Source: Ligilactobacillus pabuli
GTDB lineage: Bacteria > Bacillota > Bacilli > Lactobacillales > Lactobacillaceae
Direction: 5' to 3'
DNA length: 64,000 nucleotides
Assembly: GCF_022836475.1 (NCBI RefSeq)
Contig: NZ_BQXH01000001.1
Span: forward strand, 62,001 to 126,000
Position 1 is the stretch's first letter. Every line of letters starts with the position of its first letter. A model generated the notes under the pieces. It saw nothing but the letters and a program-made list of their open reading frames with translations. It was not told where the DNA came from and searched no databases. Of this stretch, positions 18,081 to 27,280 are shown piece by piece. Position numbers and translations under genes: made by a program.

Positions 18081-18467
18081 ATGAAACAGCGGTATAGTTA
18101 TCAACCTGACCTTGCGACTAGTGTGATCTGCTGGTCGTTTACCGGAATGATTTTTTTGGCTAGCATGCTCTTTTGGCTAGAAATCACAGTGATCCAGCCG
18201 TGGACGATCGGTCTTTTCGTGATTTTTGTACTCGTGGTCGTACTTCAACTTCGAATGCGAACGCTTGTTTTTGAAGAGGAAAAACTGCAAATTAATAAAG
18301 TCATTAAGATCAATAATGATAGTGTGCACTATGATGACTTGACGGCCATTGAAACTAGACAACATCAATTAGTTTTAAAAACTACTAAACATCAATACAC
18401 CGTCCTACTAAAAAAGGCAGATGTTCAACAAGTGGCACAACAGTTGAGAGACAAGTTGAAACACTGA
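18081..18467 (+). CDS. ebsA: EbsA-like small membrane protein
   Basis: 128 aa with two adjacent membrane helices (about residues 14-34 and 40-56) and a C-terminal cytoplasmic domain of alternating strands resembling a PH-like fold ([24 protein letters not shown]). The start [19 protein letters not shown] matches the EbsA family of lactobacilli and enterococci, named pore-forming or envelope-related in databases though the role is not established. ATG 18081 follows AAGGAG at a slightly long distance. It lies between rlmL and fhs. The family call rests on the N-terminal pattern and layout. Confidence 0.7.
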   Translation: MKQRYSYQPDLATSVICWSFTGMIFLASMLFWLEITVIQPWTIGLFVIFVLVVVLQLRMRTLVFEEEKLQINKVIKINNDSVHYDDLTAIETRQHQLVLKTTKHQYTVLLKKADVQQVAQQLRDKLKH

Positions 18468-18499
18468 GTGAGACTGTGTTAGTTAAATGGGGGAGTCTT

Positions 18500-20161
18500 A
18501 TGCAAGATATAGAAATTGCACAGCAGGCTAAGCTGTTGCCGATCGGGGAAATTGCGCAAGAAGCTGGGATCGCGCCAGAAAAGGTGGAACCATACGGTAA
18601 ATTTAAAGCAAAAATTACTTTACCAGTGGCTGAGTCGCCCAAAAAATTACTGGGGAAATTAATTTTAGTGACTGCTATCAGCCCCACACCGGCGGGTGAA
18701 GGTAAGTCGACAGTCACTATTGGCCTAGGTGATGCCCTAAAAGCAAGCGGCAAAAAAACGATGATCGCTTTACGTGAACCATCAATGGGCCCTGTCATGG
18801 GAGCTAAGGGTGGTGCGACTGGAGGCGGTTATGCGCAAGTTGTGCCGATGGAAGAAATTAACCTGCACTTTACTGGTGATATGCATGCTTTGACGGCTGC
18901 TGCCAACACTTTAGCGGCTTTGATCGACAACCATCTTTATCAAGGCAATACCTTACAACTTGATCCTAAACGGATCGTTTGGAAACGAGCGTTAGACATT
19001 AATGACCGGGCTTTGCGGCAGGTCGTGGTGGGGCTCGGTGCAGCAACCAATGGTGTGGTCCGCGAAGACGGGTTTGAGATTACCGTGGCGTCTGAGTTGA
19101 TGGCTGTTTTATGTTTAGCAGTTGATTTGCAGGACTTGAAACAGCGGCTAGCTCAAATCCTGATTGGCTATACTTATACAGGAGAACCAGTCACCGTGGG
19201 ACAGTTGGGTGTTGCTGGCGCATTGACGACGATTTTAAAAGATGCATTAAAGCCAAATTTGGTTCAAACACTGGAGCATACACCGACACTGATCCATGGT
19301 GGCCCGTTTGCGAACATTGCTCATGGTTGCAATAGCGTTTTGGCGACTAAAACCAGTCTTGAGTTGGCAGATTATACCGTGACAGAAGCCGGTTTTGGTT
19401 CAGATCTAGGGGCGGAAAAGTTTTTAGATATTAAAGTCCCAGTCCTAGGGAAAACTCCGGATACGATCGTGATCGTCGCAACAGTCCGTGCGCTTAAAAT
19501 GAATGGCGGCGTTGCGAAAACGGACCTTGAGCAGGAAAATCTAGCAGCCCTACAACGAGGTTATGCCAATTTAGCGCGGCATCTACAAGCCATGGCTAAT
19601 TATGGAGTTCCGCTTGTCGTCGCAATCAATCAATTTGCGAGCGATACCTCGGCTGAGTTGCATCTACTAGTTGATCTTTGTCAACAAGCAGGTGTGGCGG
19701 TAGAAGTGACTGATGTTTGGGCCAAAGGCGGCCGTGGAGCTGAGCAACTGGCTGCAACGGTGGCAAAAAGCTGTGAGTTGAATAGCAATTTCCAGCGGTT
19801 ATACCAGCCGGACCAGACTTTGGCAGAAAAAATTCAGACGGTCGTTACCAAAATTTATGGCGGTGATGGGGTTGAATATTCAGCGCAGGCTTTACGCCAA
19901 TTGACTGAATTTAAGGCTCGTGGTTGGGACCAACTCCCAGTTTGTTTGGCTAAGACACAATATTCATTTAGTGATGACCCCAAGCGTTTAGGTGCACCGC
20001 AGGATTTCAAGATCCATGTCCGTCAACTAATTCCGAAGCTTGGTGCAGGTTTTATTGTTGCGCTAACTGGGAATGTTTTAACCATGCCTGGTTTACCCAA
20101 AACACCAGCTGCTAATCAAATTGATGTGAACGCAGCTGGGCAGATCACAGGTTTATACTAG
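18500..20161 (+). CDS. fhs: Formate--tetrahydrofolate ligase
   Basis: ATP-dependent synthesis of 10-formyl-tetrahydrofolate from formate, feeding purine and formyl-Met synthesis. 553 aa from ATG 18500, which has GGGGGAG just upstream; an in-frame GTG at 18476 is not needed. Motifs: [20 protein letters not shown] near residue 60 (P-loop), [19 protein letters not shown], and the C-terminal [20 protein letters not shown]. The gene stands apart, with no operon partner obvious. Confidence 0.96.
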   Translation: MQDIEIAQQAKLLPIGEIAQEAGIAPEKVEPYGKFKAKITLPVAESPKKLLGKLILVTAISPTPAGEGKSTVTIGLGDALKASGKKTMIALREPSMGPVMGAKGGATGGGYAQVVPMEEINLHFTGDMHALTAAANTLAALIDNHLYQGNTLQLDPKRIVWKRALDINDRALRQVVVGLGAATNGVVREDGFEITVASELMAVLCLAVDLQDLKQRLAQILIGYTYTGEPVTVGQLGVAGALTTILKDALKPNLVQTLEHTPTLIHGGPFANIAHGCNSVLATKTSLELADYTVTEAGFGSDLGAEKFLDIKVPVLGKTPDTIVIVATVRALKMNGGVAKTDLEQENLAALQRGYANLARHLQAMANYGVPLVVAINQFASDTSAELHLLVDLCQQAGVAVEVTDVWAKGGRGAEQLAATVAKSCELNSNFQRLYQPDQTLAEKIQTVVTKIYGGDGVEYSAQALRQLTEFKARGWDQLPVCLAKTQYSFSDDPKRLGAPQDFKIHVRQLIPKLGAGFIVALTGNVLTMPGLPKTPAANQIDVNAAGQITGLY

Positions 20162-20243
20162 AAAAAGTTAGTTAGAGGGCCCTGCTAGAATGCTTTTGGT
20201 TGACTGGCAGCCCAGTGAATAGAGATGAAAGGCGCCGATTTGT

Positions 20244-20687
20244 ATGCCGTTATACGTATTATTAGTTTTTGCGGTCGTGTTGCTTGACCAGTCGCTCAAG
20301 TTTTATGTACAAGGCAACATTGCCTTAAATCATAGTGAGGTCTTGGTTAATCACTGGCTATCGCTGGCACATATTCGCAACTATGGAGCTGCTTGGAGTA
20401 TTTTACAAGGCCAACAGTGGTTTTTTACCGTAGTTTCTTTAGTGGCCATTGTTGTGGTCATTTATTACTTTATTAAGTTATGGAAAAATTGGGGTTATGC
20501 CCTGGGGTTAACGTTGATCTTAGGCGGAACGTTAGGTAATTTTGTCGACCGCTTACGCCTCGGCTATGTAGTCGACATGTTTGAACTCGATTTTATTAAT
20601 TTTCCGATCTTCAATGTGGCTGACTGTGCGTTAACAGTTGGTTTGTTAATTATATTAGTCGTAATGTTAAAGGATGATTCACTATGA
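20244..20687 (+). CDS. lspA: Lipoprotein signal peptidase (signal peptidase II)
   Basis: Membrane aspartic protease that removes signal peptides from prolipoproteins after lipidation. 147 aa with four membrane helices. The catalytic Asp pair lies in GNFVDRLRLGYVVDMF near residue 105 and FNVADCALTVG near residue 125; NYGAAWSIL near residue 48 is the conserved NxGaaws box. ATG 20244 follows AAAGGCG at a long distance. The stop overlaps the next start (ATGA), so translation is probably coupled to the pseudouridine synthase gene, the usual lspA-rluD arrangement. Confidence 0.95.
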   Translation: MPLYVLLVFAVVLLDQSLKFYVQGNIALNHSEVLVNHWLSLAHIRNYGAAWSILQGQQWFFTVVSLVAIVVVIYYFIKLWKNWGYALGLTLILGGTLGNFVDRLRLGYVVDMFELDFINFPIFNVADCALTVGLLIILVVMLKDDSL

Positions 20688-21589
20688 AAGAGTTATTGAT
20701 CACCACAGAAACTGGCCGGTTGGATCAAGTCTTGGGAGCAGCTTTTCCGGAATATTCGCGTTCGTCAATTAAGAAAATGTTACTGGCGGGCGATATTTTG
20801 GTGAATCAGGCCCAACAAAAACCGCGTTACCTGGTGAAAGCAGGCGACCAAGTGAGTTTGCAAGAGCCGGCTCCGAAGGTGTTAGACTTGGTGCCGCAAA
20901 ATATTCCACTAGACATCGTTTATGAAGACGATGATGTGTTAGTCGTGAATAAACCGGCTGGAATGGTGGTTCATCCAGCGCCGGGACACCCAGATCAGAC
21001 GCTGGTGAATGCTTTGTTATACCATTGTCCCTTATCTCAAATTAATGGGACCTTACGGCCAGGGATCGTTCATCGGATCGACCGCGACACTTCAGGTTTA
21101 TTGATGGTTGCTAAAAATGATCAGGCTCATCGCAGCTTGGCCCAACAATTAAAGGACAAAACTACCAGCCGTTACTATTTGGCACTGGTGCACGGCGTGA
21201 TTCAAGAAGATCATGGGACGATCGATGCGCCATTAGCCCGGAGTCCCAAAGACCGCAAGAAACAAGCGGTTGTCGCTGACGGACGACATGCCGTGACGCA
21301 CTTTACGGTTCTACGACGTTATCAACAGTATAGTTTGATCAAATGTCAGCTAGAAACTGGGCGGACTCATCAAATTCGGGTCCATTTAAAATATATAGGG
21401 CACCCAGTGGCGGGCGATCCAGTTTATGGACCAAAAAAGACCTTAGTCGGACCAGGCCAGTTTTTACACGCTGCTGAGTTGGGCTTCACGCATCCTGTTA
21501 GCGGCAAACGGTTAACTTTTACCGCACCGTTACCGGATTATTTTGAAAAAACGCTGGCGGACCTTGACAAAGAGTCAACAAACTTGTAA
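20684..21589 (+). CDS. rluD: RluD/RluA-family 23S rRNA pseudouridine synthase
   Basis: 301 aa: an N-terminal S4 RNA-binding domain (about 12-70, SRSSIKKMLLAGDILVNQ) and a pseudouridine synthase domain. HRIDRDTSGLLMVAKN near residue 135 holds the catalytic Asp, and TGRTHQIRVHLKYIGHPVAGD near residue 223 is the second family block. It matches B. subtilis YlyB, encoded between lspA and pyrR. It converts uridines to pseudouridine in 23S rRNA; the exact positions are inferred from RluD. The pyr operon promoter lies in its 3' end. Confidence 0.9.
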   Translation: MKELLITTETGRLDQVLGAAFPEYSRSSIKKMLLAGDILVNQAQQKPRYLVKAGDQVSLQEPAPKVLDLVPQNIPLDIVYEDDDVLVVNKPAGMVVHPAPGHPDQTLVNALLYHCPLSQINGTLRPGIVHRIDRDTSGLLMVAKNDQAHRSLAQQLKDKTTSRYYLALVHGVIQEDHGTIDAPLARSPKDRKKQAVVADGRHAVTHFTVLRRYQQYSLIKCQLETGRTHQIRVHLKYIGHPVAGDPVYGPKKTLVGPGQFLHAAELGFTHPVSGKRLTFTAPLPDYFEKTLADLDKESTNL

Positions 21590-21592
21590 ACT
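21564..21592 (+). promoter_or_regulatory. Probable promoter of the pyr operon
   Basis: A perfect TTGACA, 17 nt, then TAAACT (4 of 6), lying across the end of rluD. The implied start near 21599 gives an approximately 195-nt leader that begins shortly before the PyrR-binding loop. Confidence 0.65.
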
Positions 21593-21598
21593 AAATAA

Positions 21599-21723
21599 AA
21601 AGTTAAGTTCCTTTTAAAACTTAGTCCAGAGAGGCTAGTAAAGGCAGCATTGATGAAAAAAGTTCGGTCTGTGAAATTAACAAACTCGACTGCATCCTCA
21701 ACCGGCTGCAGGCGGGTTTTTTA
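21599..21723 (+). promoter_or_regulatory. PyrR-dependent attenuator of pyrR
   Basis: AGTCCAGAGAGGCT at 21623-21636 fits the PyrR-binding consensus ARUCCNGNGAGGYU. It sits in a loop closed by CCTTT (21610) and AAAGG (21644), the expected anti-antiterminator. Downstream, AACTCG-A-CTGCA (21683-21694) pairs with TGCAG-G-CGGGTT (21707-21718) before T7, a terminator. With UMP or UTP bound, PyrR is known to stabilise the first loop so that termination wins. Confidence 0.9.
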
Positions 21724-21734
21724 TTTTGACGTAA

Positions 21735-22319
<585 letters not shown>

Positions 22320-22355
22320 TTTATAAGTGAATAAAATCAAAGTAACCATTTAAAT

Positions 22356-22473
22356 GACTCCAGTGAGGGCGTAACGGTTGAGCTAGTAAGAGATTAGTTA
22401 AGGGGACTAGTCTAACTACTACTGGCAATTTAACAGCTAGCCTGGATCATTTAACCGTGATCCAGGCTTTTTT
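22356..22473 (+). promoter_or_regulatory. Second PyrR-type attenuator, in front of uraA
   Basis: ACTCCAGTGAGGG at 22357-22369 resembles the PyrR-binding loop (one or two deviations from consensus), framed by AACC and GGTT. A strong terminator follows: AGCCTGGATCA (22439) pairs with TGATCCAGGCT (22468), then T6. A CTAGTC/GACTAG pair between them could form the antiterminator base. Confidence 0.85.
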
Positions 22474-22574
22474 AATGGCGAAAATCAGGGGAGATGGAAG
22501 TAATTTAACGATAGCAGCTCAGTTGTTAGCCGGTTTAATTCAAACTGGTTTGAAAAAAGAAAGGAATGTTAATT

Positions 22575-23867
22575 GTGTCAGAAAAAAATAATACAACAGA
22601 ATTTAGAAATGAAGAAGCACTACTAGATATTCACGATAAACCGAGTTTTGGTCACTGGTTAGTTTTATCGATCCAGCATTTATTTACCATGTTTGGTGCC
22701 ACAGTGTTAGTGCCATTATTGATTGGGATCAACCCAAGTATTGCTTTATTTGCCTCCGGTGTCGGAACTTTAGTTTACATCTTTTGTACTAAGGCGAAGA
22801 TCCCGGCATACCTGGGTTCAAGTTTTGCCTATCTGGTCACGATGCAGGGACTAATGCATCAATACGGCTATCCTGCGGTTGGCCAAGGGGCGATTGTTTC
22901 AGGTTTAGTTTACGTGCTTGTGGCATGGTTGATCTCAAAGTTTGGGTCAACTTGGATGGATACGGTCTTGCCGCCAGTTGTAGTGGGGCCGATCATTGTG
23001 GTGATTGGTTTGTCATTGGCAACGACCGCTGCGAACGATGCCATGTTTAATAACTCGCACTATGATTTGAAATTTTTCGCAGTTGCGATGTTCACACTGC
23101 TGATCACTATTATCTTTAACATGTTTCTAAAAGGTTTTTCTAGCATGATCCCAGTTTTGTTAGGAATCGTGTGCGGTTATTTAGTCGCATTAGCGGTGGG
23201 GATCGTTGACCTTGAACCAGTCAAAGCAGCTAAGTGGTTTAGCCTACCAGCATTTAACGTGATGTTTGTTAATTATGACTTTAAATTTTACCCGGCAGCC
23301 ATTATCGGGATGGCGCCAATTGCGTTTGTGACGATGACTGAACATATGGGACATATCATGGTTTTGAACAAACTGACTAAAAGAAACTTCCTGAAAGATC
23401 CTGGTTTGCATAAAACCTTGTTGGGCGATGGCCTTTCAACCATTATCGCTGGTTTTGTGGGTGGTCCTCCAACTACTTCTTACGGTGAAAACATTGGTGT
23501 CTTAGCGATGTCACGGGTTCATAGTGTCTGGGTGATCGGCGGTGCCGCGATTTTTGCAGTCATCTTTAGTTTCTGCGGTAAAATCGCAGCCGTGATCCAA
23601 ACTGTTCCAAGTCCAGTGATTGGTGGAATTTCGTTCCTCTTGTTTGGGATGATCGCAGCGAACGGTTTACGGATCTTGATCGATTCTAAAGTTGATTATG
23701 AAAAGAAACGTAATTTAATTATTACATCAGTGATCTTAGTGATCGGGATCGGCGGTACCTACTTGCAATTTGGCCACTTCCAGTTAACCAGTATTGCTTT
23801 GTCAACTGTTTTAGGTATTATCTTAAACTTGATTTTACCGGAAGATGCGCTGAGCGAAAAAAATTAA
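22575..23867 (+). CDS. uraA: Uracil permease (NCS2 family)
   Basis: Proton-driven uracil importer in the membrane. About 430 aa, 14 predicted membrane segments. HLFTMFGATVLVPLLIGINP near residue 35, AYLGSSFAYL, the EHMGHIMVLNKLTKRNF segment and GDGLSTIIAGFVGGPPTTSYGENIG are standard for UraA/PyrP. I favour GTG 22575, nine bases after AAAGGA, over the ATG at 22566, which sits within one base of that site. It lies between the second attenuator and pyrB, so uptake and synthesis are regulated together. Confidence 0.95.
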   Translation: MSEKNNTTEFRNEEALLDIHDKPSFGHWLVLSIQHLFTMFGATVLVPLLIGINPSIALFASGVGTLVYIFCTKAKIPAYLGSSFAYLVTMQGLMHQYGYPAVGQGAIVSGLVYVLVAWLISKFGSTWMDTVLPPVVVGPIIVVIGLSLATTAANDAMFNNSHYDLKFFAVAMFTLLITIIFNMFLKGFSSMIPVLLGIVCGYLVALAVGIVDLEPVKAAKWFSLPAFNVMFVNYDFKFYPAAIIGMAPIAFVTMTEHMGHIMVLNKLTKRNFLKDPGLHKTLLGDGLSTIIAGFVGGPPTTSYGENIGVLAMSRVHSVWVIGGAAIFAVIFSFCGKIAAVIQTVPSPVIGGISFLLFGMIAANGLRILIDSKVDYEKKRNLIITSVILVIGIGGTYLQFGHFQLTSIALSTVLGIILNLILPEDALSEKN

Positions 23868-23919
23868 TCAGTTGAAATATACCGTGTCAGTTTGAAGTTA
23901 ACATAAAAAGGAGTCCGTC

Positions 23920-24876
23920 ATGGCAGAAAAAATAGCACCAGTTTTATTAAAAAATTTTGTTTCAGTCGAAGATCTAACTGTCAATCAAATTGAAAGTTTG
24001 TTGGCACGAGCCCAATTTTTTAAAGACGGGGGTCAGGTTCCGAAATTTGGCCGCCAATTAACTTGTGCTAATTTATTTTTTGAAAATTCAACCCGAACTA
24101 AGTTGAGCTTTACGATGGCAGAAAGCAAACTCGGATTAAAGATCTTGCCTTTTGAGCCGGAGAGCAGTTCAGTTAAAAAAGGCGAATCATTATATGATAC
24201 TTTGTTAACGATGTCGGCGATCGGAGTTGATCTAGCGGTTGTGCGCCATCCGCAAAATAATTACTATACCGACTTGATCGACCAGCCTCATTCTCAGCTG
24301 GAGCTGGGGATCTTAAATGGCGGTGACGGTTCTGGACAACACCCATCGCAATCTCTATTAGATTTAATGACGATCAACGCTGAGTTTGAGCACTTTGACG
24401 GTTTAAAGGTTGCAATTGTTGGGGATCTGACAAATTCCCGTGTGGCTCGCAGCAACATGCAGCTGCTCAACAAGTTAGGCGCGACCGTGTATTTTTCTGG
24501 CCCACGGCAGTGGTTTACGCCTGAATTTGAAGCTTATGGAAAATACTTGCCCTTTGATGAATTGCTCGAACAAATTGATGTCTTAATGTTACTACGTGTT
24601 CAGCATGAACGGCATACAGATCTCAGAGCAGAAGAAAGCTTTAGTCCGACTGCTTATCATCAACGCTATGGTTTAACAATGGAACGCTATGGGCATTTAG
24701 CTAAACATGCCATTATTTTACATCCAGGTCCCATCAACCGCGACGTCGAAATGGCCAGCGAGTTAGTTGAAGCGCCTAAGTCGCGTTTTGTGGCCCAAAT
24801 GAAAAATGGTGTTTTTATGCGCATGGCGATGCTTGAAGTTGTGATCAACGGACGCCAGTTAGGAGGACAAGCATGA
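23920..24876 (+). CDS. pyrB: Aspartate carbamoyltransferase, catalytic subunit
   Basis: Condenses carbamoyl phosphate and aspartate to N-carbamoylaspartate, the committed pyrimidine step. 318 aa. FFENSTRTKLSFTMAE near residue 50 binds carbamoyl phosphate, and GDGSGQHPSQSLLDLMT and LHPGPINRDVEM are the other active-site blocks. No pyrI regulatory subunit, as usual in Bacillota. ATG 23920 follows AAAAGGAG. The gene overlaps pyrC by 4 bp. Only 52 bp separate it from uraA, with no attenuator there. Confidence 0.96.
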   Translation: MAEKIAPVLLKNFVSVEDLTVNQIESLLARAQFFKDGGQVPKFGRQLTCANLFFENSTRTKLSFTMAESKLGLKILPFEPESSSVKKGESLYDTLLTMSAIGVDLAVVRHPQNNYYTDLIDQPHSQLELGILNGGDGSGQHPSQSLLDLMTINAEFEHFDGLKVAIVGDLTNSRVARSNMQLLNKLGATVYFSGPRQWFTPEFEAYGKYLPFDELLEQIDVLMLLRVQHERHTDLRAEESFSPTAYHQRYGLTMERYGHLAKHAIILHPGPINRDVEMASELVEAPKSRFVAQMKNGVFMRMAMLEVVINGRQLGGQA

Positions 24877-26147
24877 CTCAAACCTTAATTAAGAATGGAC
24901 AAGTTTTAGTCGGCAAACAGTTATTAGCGACGGATGTGTTGTTCGACCAGGACAAAATTGTTGCAGTGGGGAAGAATTTAACAGCTGAAAAAGTAATTGA
25001 TGCGACCAGATTAGTCGTGGCACCTGGGTTTGTCGATGCGCATGTGCATCTTAGACAGCCAGGGCAAACTGCTAAAGAAGATATTGCATCGGGGACCTTG
25101 GCTGCGGCACATGGCGGGTATACGACGGTGTGTGCAATGGCGAATGTCACGCCGGTTCCTAATACTGCGGCACAGTTAAGCAAAATGTGTCAGTTAAACC
25201 GCCAACATGGTCGGATTCGCGTCTTGCAATATGCGCCAGTCACGGTCGACTTGACCACAGAGCAGTTAACCGATTTTGCCGCCATGAAACAAGCGGGTGC
25301 TTTTGCCTTAAGCAACGATGGTCATGGAATCCAAGCTGCTCAAACGATGGCTCAAGCGTGTCAGGAGGCGGTCAAATTCGATTTAATGCTAGCAGCGCAT
25401 GCTCAAGATGACAGTTTGTTTGACCAAGGTGTGATCAATCAAGGAGAAGTTGCTCAACAGTTAAACGTCCGGGGAATCCCCGCCAGCAGTGAAACAGTAC
25501 AAGTGGCCCGGGACTTATTGTTAGCGGCTCAAACTGGAGTACATTACCATGTTTGTCATATTTCTACCAAAGAAACGGTTGAATTGATCCGGCAGGCAAA
25601 AAAACGCGGGGTCAAGGTCACTTGTGAAGTTACACCCCACCATCTCTTGTTAACGGAACAACAGATTACCAGCCAGTCAGCAACTAACTATAAGATGAAT
25701 CCACCATTGCGGACTTCAACTGATCAGGAAGCGTTACTGGCAGGATTACAAGACGGTACGATCGATATGATCGCGACCGACCATGCACCGCATACTGTAG
25801 CTGATAAGGCTGGCAGTCTCACCCAAGCGGCTTTTGGTATTACCGGCAGTGAAACGGCCTTTAACATGTTATATACTCAACTAGTTCGTAGCGGGAAGCT
25901 AACGTTAACACAGCTGTTATTACTATTAAGTACGAAACCAGCCGCGGCTTTGGGATTAAGCGATGTTGGTCAGATCTTGCCAGGAAAGCGGGCAGATCTA
26001 GTGCTGCTAGACCTAAATGCCCAACGCTCACTTCAAGAACAAGATTTTTTGTCTAAGGGAAAAAATACGCCGTTTACCGGAGAAACAGTATGGGGCCAAA
26101 CGGTAGCAACGATCGCAGCAGGACAAGTTGTGTATCGGCAAAAATAA
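24873..26147 (+). CDS. pyrC: Dihydroorotase
   Basis: Zinc amidohydrolase that cyclises N-carbamoylaspartate to dihydroorotate. 424 aa type I enzyme. DAHVHLRQPGQT near residue 55 (metal-binding HxH), AHAQDD near 170, HVCHISTKETV near 226 and ATDHAPHT near 299 (Asp of the catalytic site) are all present. Starts inside the end of pyrB (ATGA overlap) with GGAGGACAAGC upstream, so it is translationally coupled. Confidence 0.96.
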   Translation: MTQTLIKNGQVLVGKQLLATDVLFDQDKIVAVGKNLTAEKVIDATRLVVAPGFVDAHVHLRQPGQTAKEDIASGTLAAAHGGYTTVCAMANVTPVPNTAAQLSKMCQLNRQHGRIRVLQYAPVTVDLTTEQLTDFAAMKQAGAFALSNDGHGIQAAQTMAQACQEAVKFDLMLAAHAQDDSLFDQGVINQGEVAQQLNVRGIPASSETVQVARDLLLAAQTGVHYHVCHISTKETVELIRQAKKRGVKVTCEVTPHHLLLTEQQITSQSATNYKMNPPLRTSTDQEALLAGLQDGTIDMIATDHAPHTVADKAGSLTQAAFGITGSETAFNMLYTQLVRSGKLTLTQLLLLLSTKPAAALGLSDVGQILPGKRADLVLLDLNAQRSLQEQDFLSKGKNTPFTGETVWGQTVATIAAGQVVYRQK

Positions 26148-26188
26148 ATGTGAATTAACTTGTATCAGATAGAAAGGCAGTGGGAAGA

Positions 26189-27280
26189 ATGAAGCGATAT
26201 TTAGTTTTAGCAGATGGGACAGTCTATCAGGGACAAGCATTTGGTGCTGACTGTGCATCGACAGGCGAATTAGTCTTTACAACTGGAATGACCGGTTATC
26301 AAGAAGCAATTACAGATGATTCCTACGCTGGACAGTTATTAGTTTTTACCAATCCTTTACTAGGAAATTACGGTGTCTCTGTCGCAGATAATGAAGACAT
26401 TGTTTCAAATTGTGCCGGAGTAATTTGTCGGCAAGTCGCCAGGGTCGTTGATAGTTGGCGTTCGTCTGAAACGTTGGGTGACTTTTTGACCCGGCAGCAG
26501 ATCCCTGGAATTAGCGGGATCGATACCCGGCAACTAACGCAAAAATTACGGACTTCTGGGACGATGGCAGCCAGATTGACTGATGAGCTGCCTGAGCGAT
26601 CAGAACTGAAGCAACAACTGGTTTTACCTGCAAGCAGTGAGCTGTTAGCCAAGACAGCGCAAAAGAGCCCATACTCGATCCCAGGTACCGGCCACCAAGT
26701 TGTGGTCGTGAATTTCGGTGCCAAACAAAGTATTTTACGGGAATTGATGAAACGAAATTGCAACATTATAGTCGTACCAAGTACTTATAGTGCAGAGCAA
26801 ATTTTAAATTTTGCGCCTGAAGGAGTTGTGATCTCTAATGGACCTGGAGATCCGACTGACTTTCCACAAGCCTTACCATTAATTCGTGAGCTGCAGCAAA
26901 AGACAGTCTTACTGGGGATCTGTTTAGGCCATCAATTATTTGCTTTAGCTAACGGAGCCTCGACCTTTAAGATGAAATTTGGACACCGTGGTTTTAACCA
27001 TCCCGTGACCGAAGTTGCCACCGGTAAAACAGTATTTACATCTCAAAACCATGGCTACGCCGTCGATGCTTCATCGATCGACCGGAATGTTTTGTTGGAG
27101 ACCTACGTAGAATTAAATGATCAAACGGTTGAAGGACTGCACCACCGCACATACCCAGCACTTTCAGTTCAATTTCACCCGGATGCTAGTCCTGGTCCGC
27201 ATGATGCCGTTGATATTTTTGATGACTTTATTTCAATGATCGAAACACAAGGGGAGGAAGAAATTGCCAAAGAGAAATGA
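26189..27280 (+). CDS. carA: Carbamoyl-phosphate synthase small (glutaminase) chain
   Basis: Hydrolyses glutamine and channels ammonia to CarB. 363 aa. The N-terminal CPSase small domain ([21 protein letters not shown]) precedes a class I glutamine amidotransferase domain with the nucleophile in [14 protein letters not shown] near residue 246 and His330 in [12 protein letters not shown]. The residue two after this His is Asp332, where the family almost always has Glu as third triad member. ATG 26189 is preferred over an in-frame GTG at 26180 that almost touches AAAGGC. Overlaps carB by 17 bp. Confidence 0.95.
   Translation: MKRYLVLADGTVYQGQAFGADCASTGELVFTTGMTGYQEAITDDSYAGQLLVFTNPLLGNYGVSVADNEDIVSNCAGVICRQVARVVDSWRSSETLGDFLTRQQIPGISGIDTRQLTQKLRTSGTMAARLTDELPERSELKQQLVLPASSELLAKTAQKSPYSIPGTGHQVVVVNFGAKQSILRELMKRNCNIIVVPSTYSAEQILNFAPEGVVISNGPGDPTDFPQALPLIRELQQKTVLLGICLGHQLFALANGASTFKMKFGHRGFNHPVTEVATGKTVFTSQNHGYAVDASSIDRNVLLETYVELNDQTVEGLHHRTYPALSVQFHPDASPGPHDAVDIFDDFISMIETQGEEEIAKEK

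Noticed and set aside
24878-25183. Antisense frames within pyrC, carA, carB, pyrD and fhs of 60-137 codons
   Set aside because: They lie opposite strongly supported genes, have no ribosome binding sites and look like mirror images of GC-richer coding sequence.
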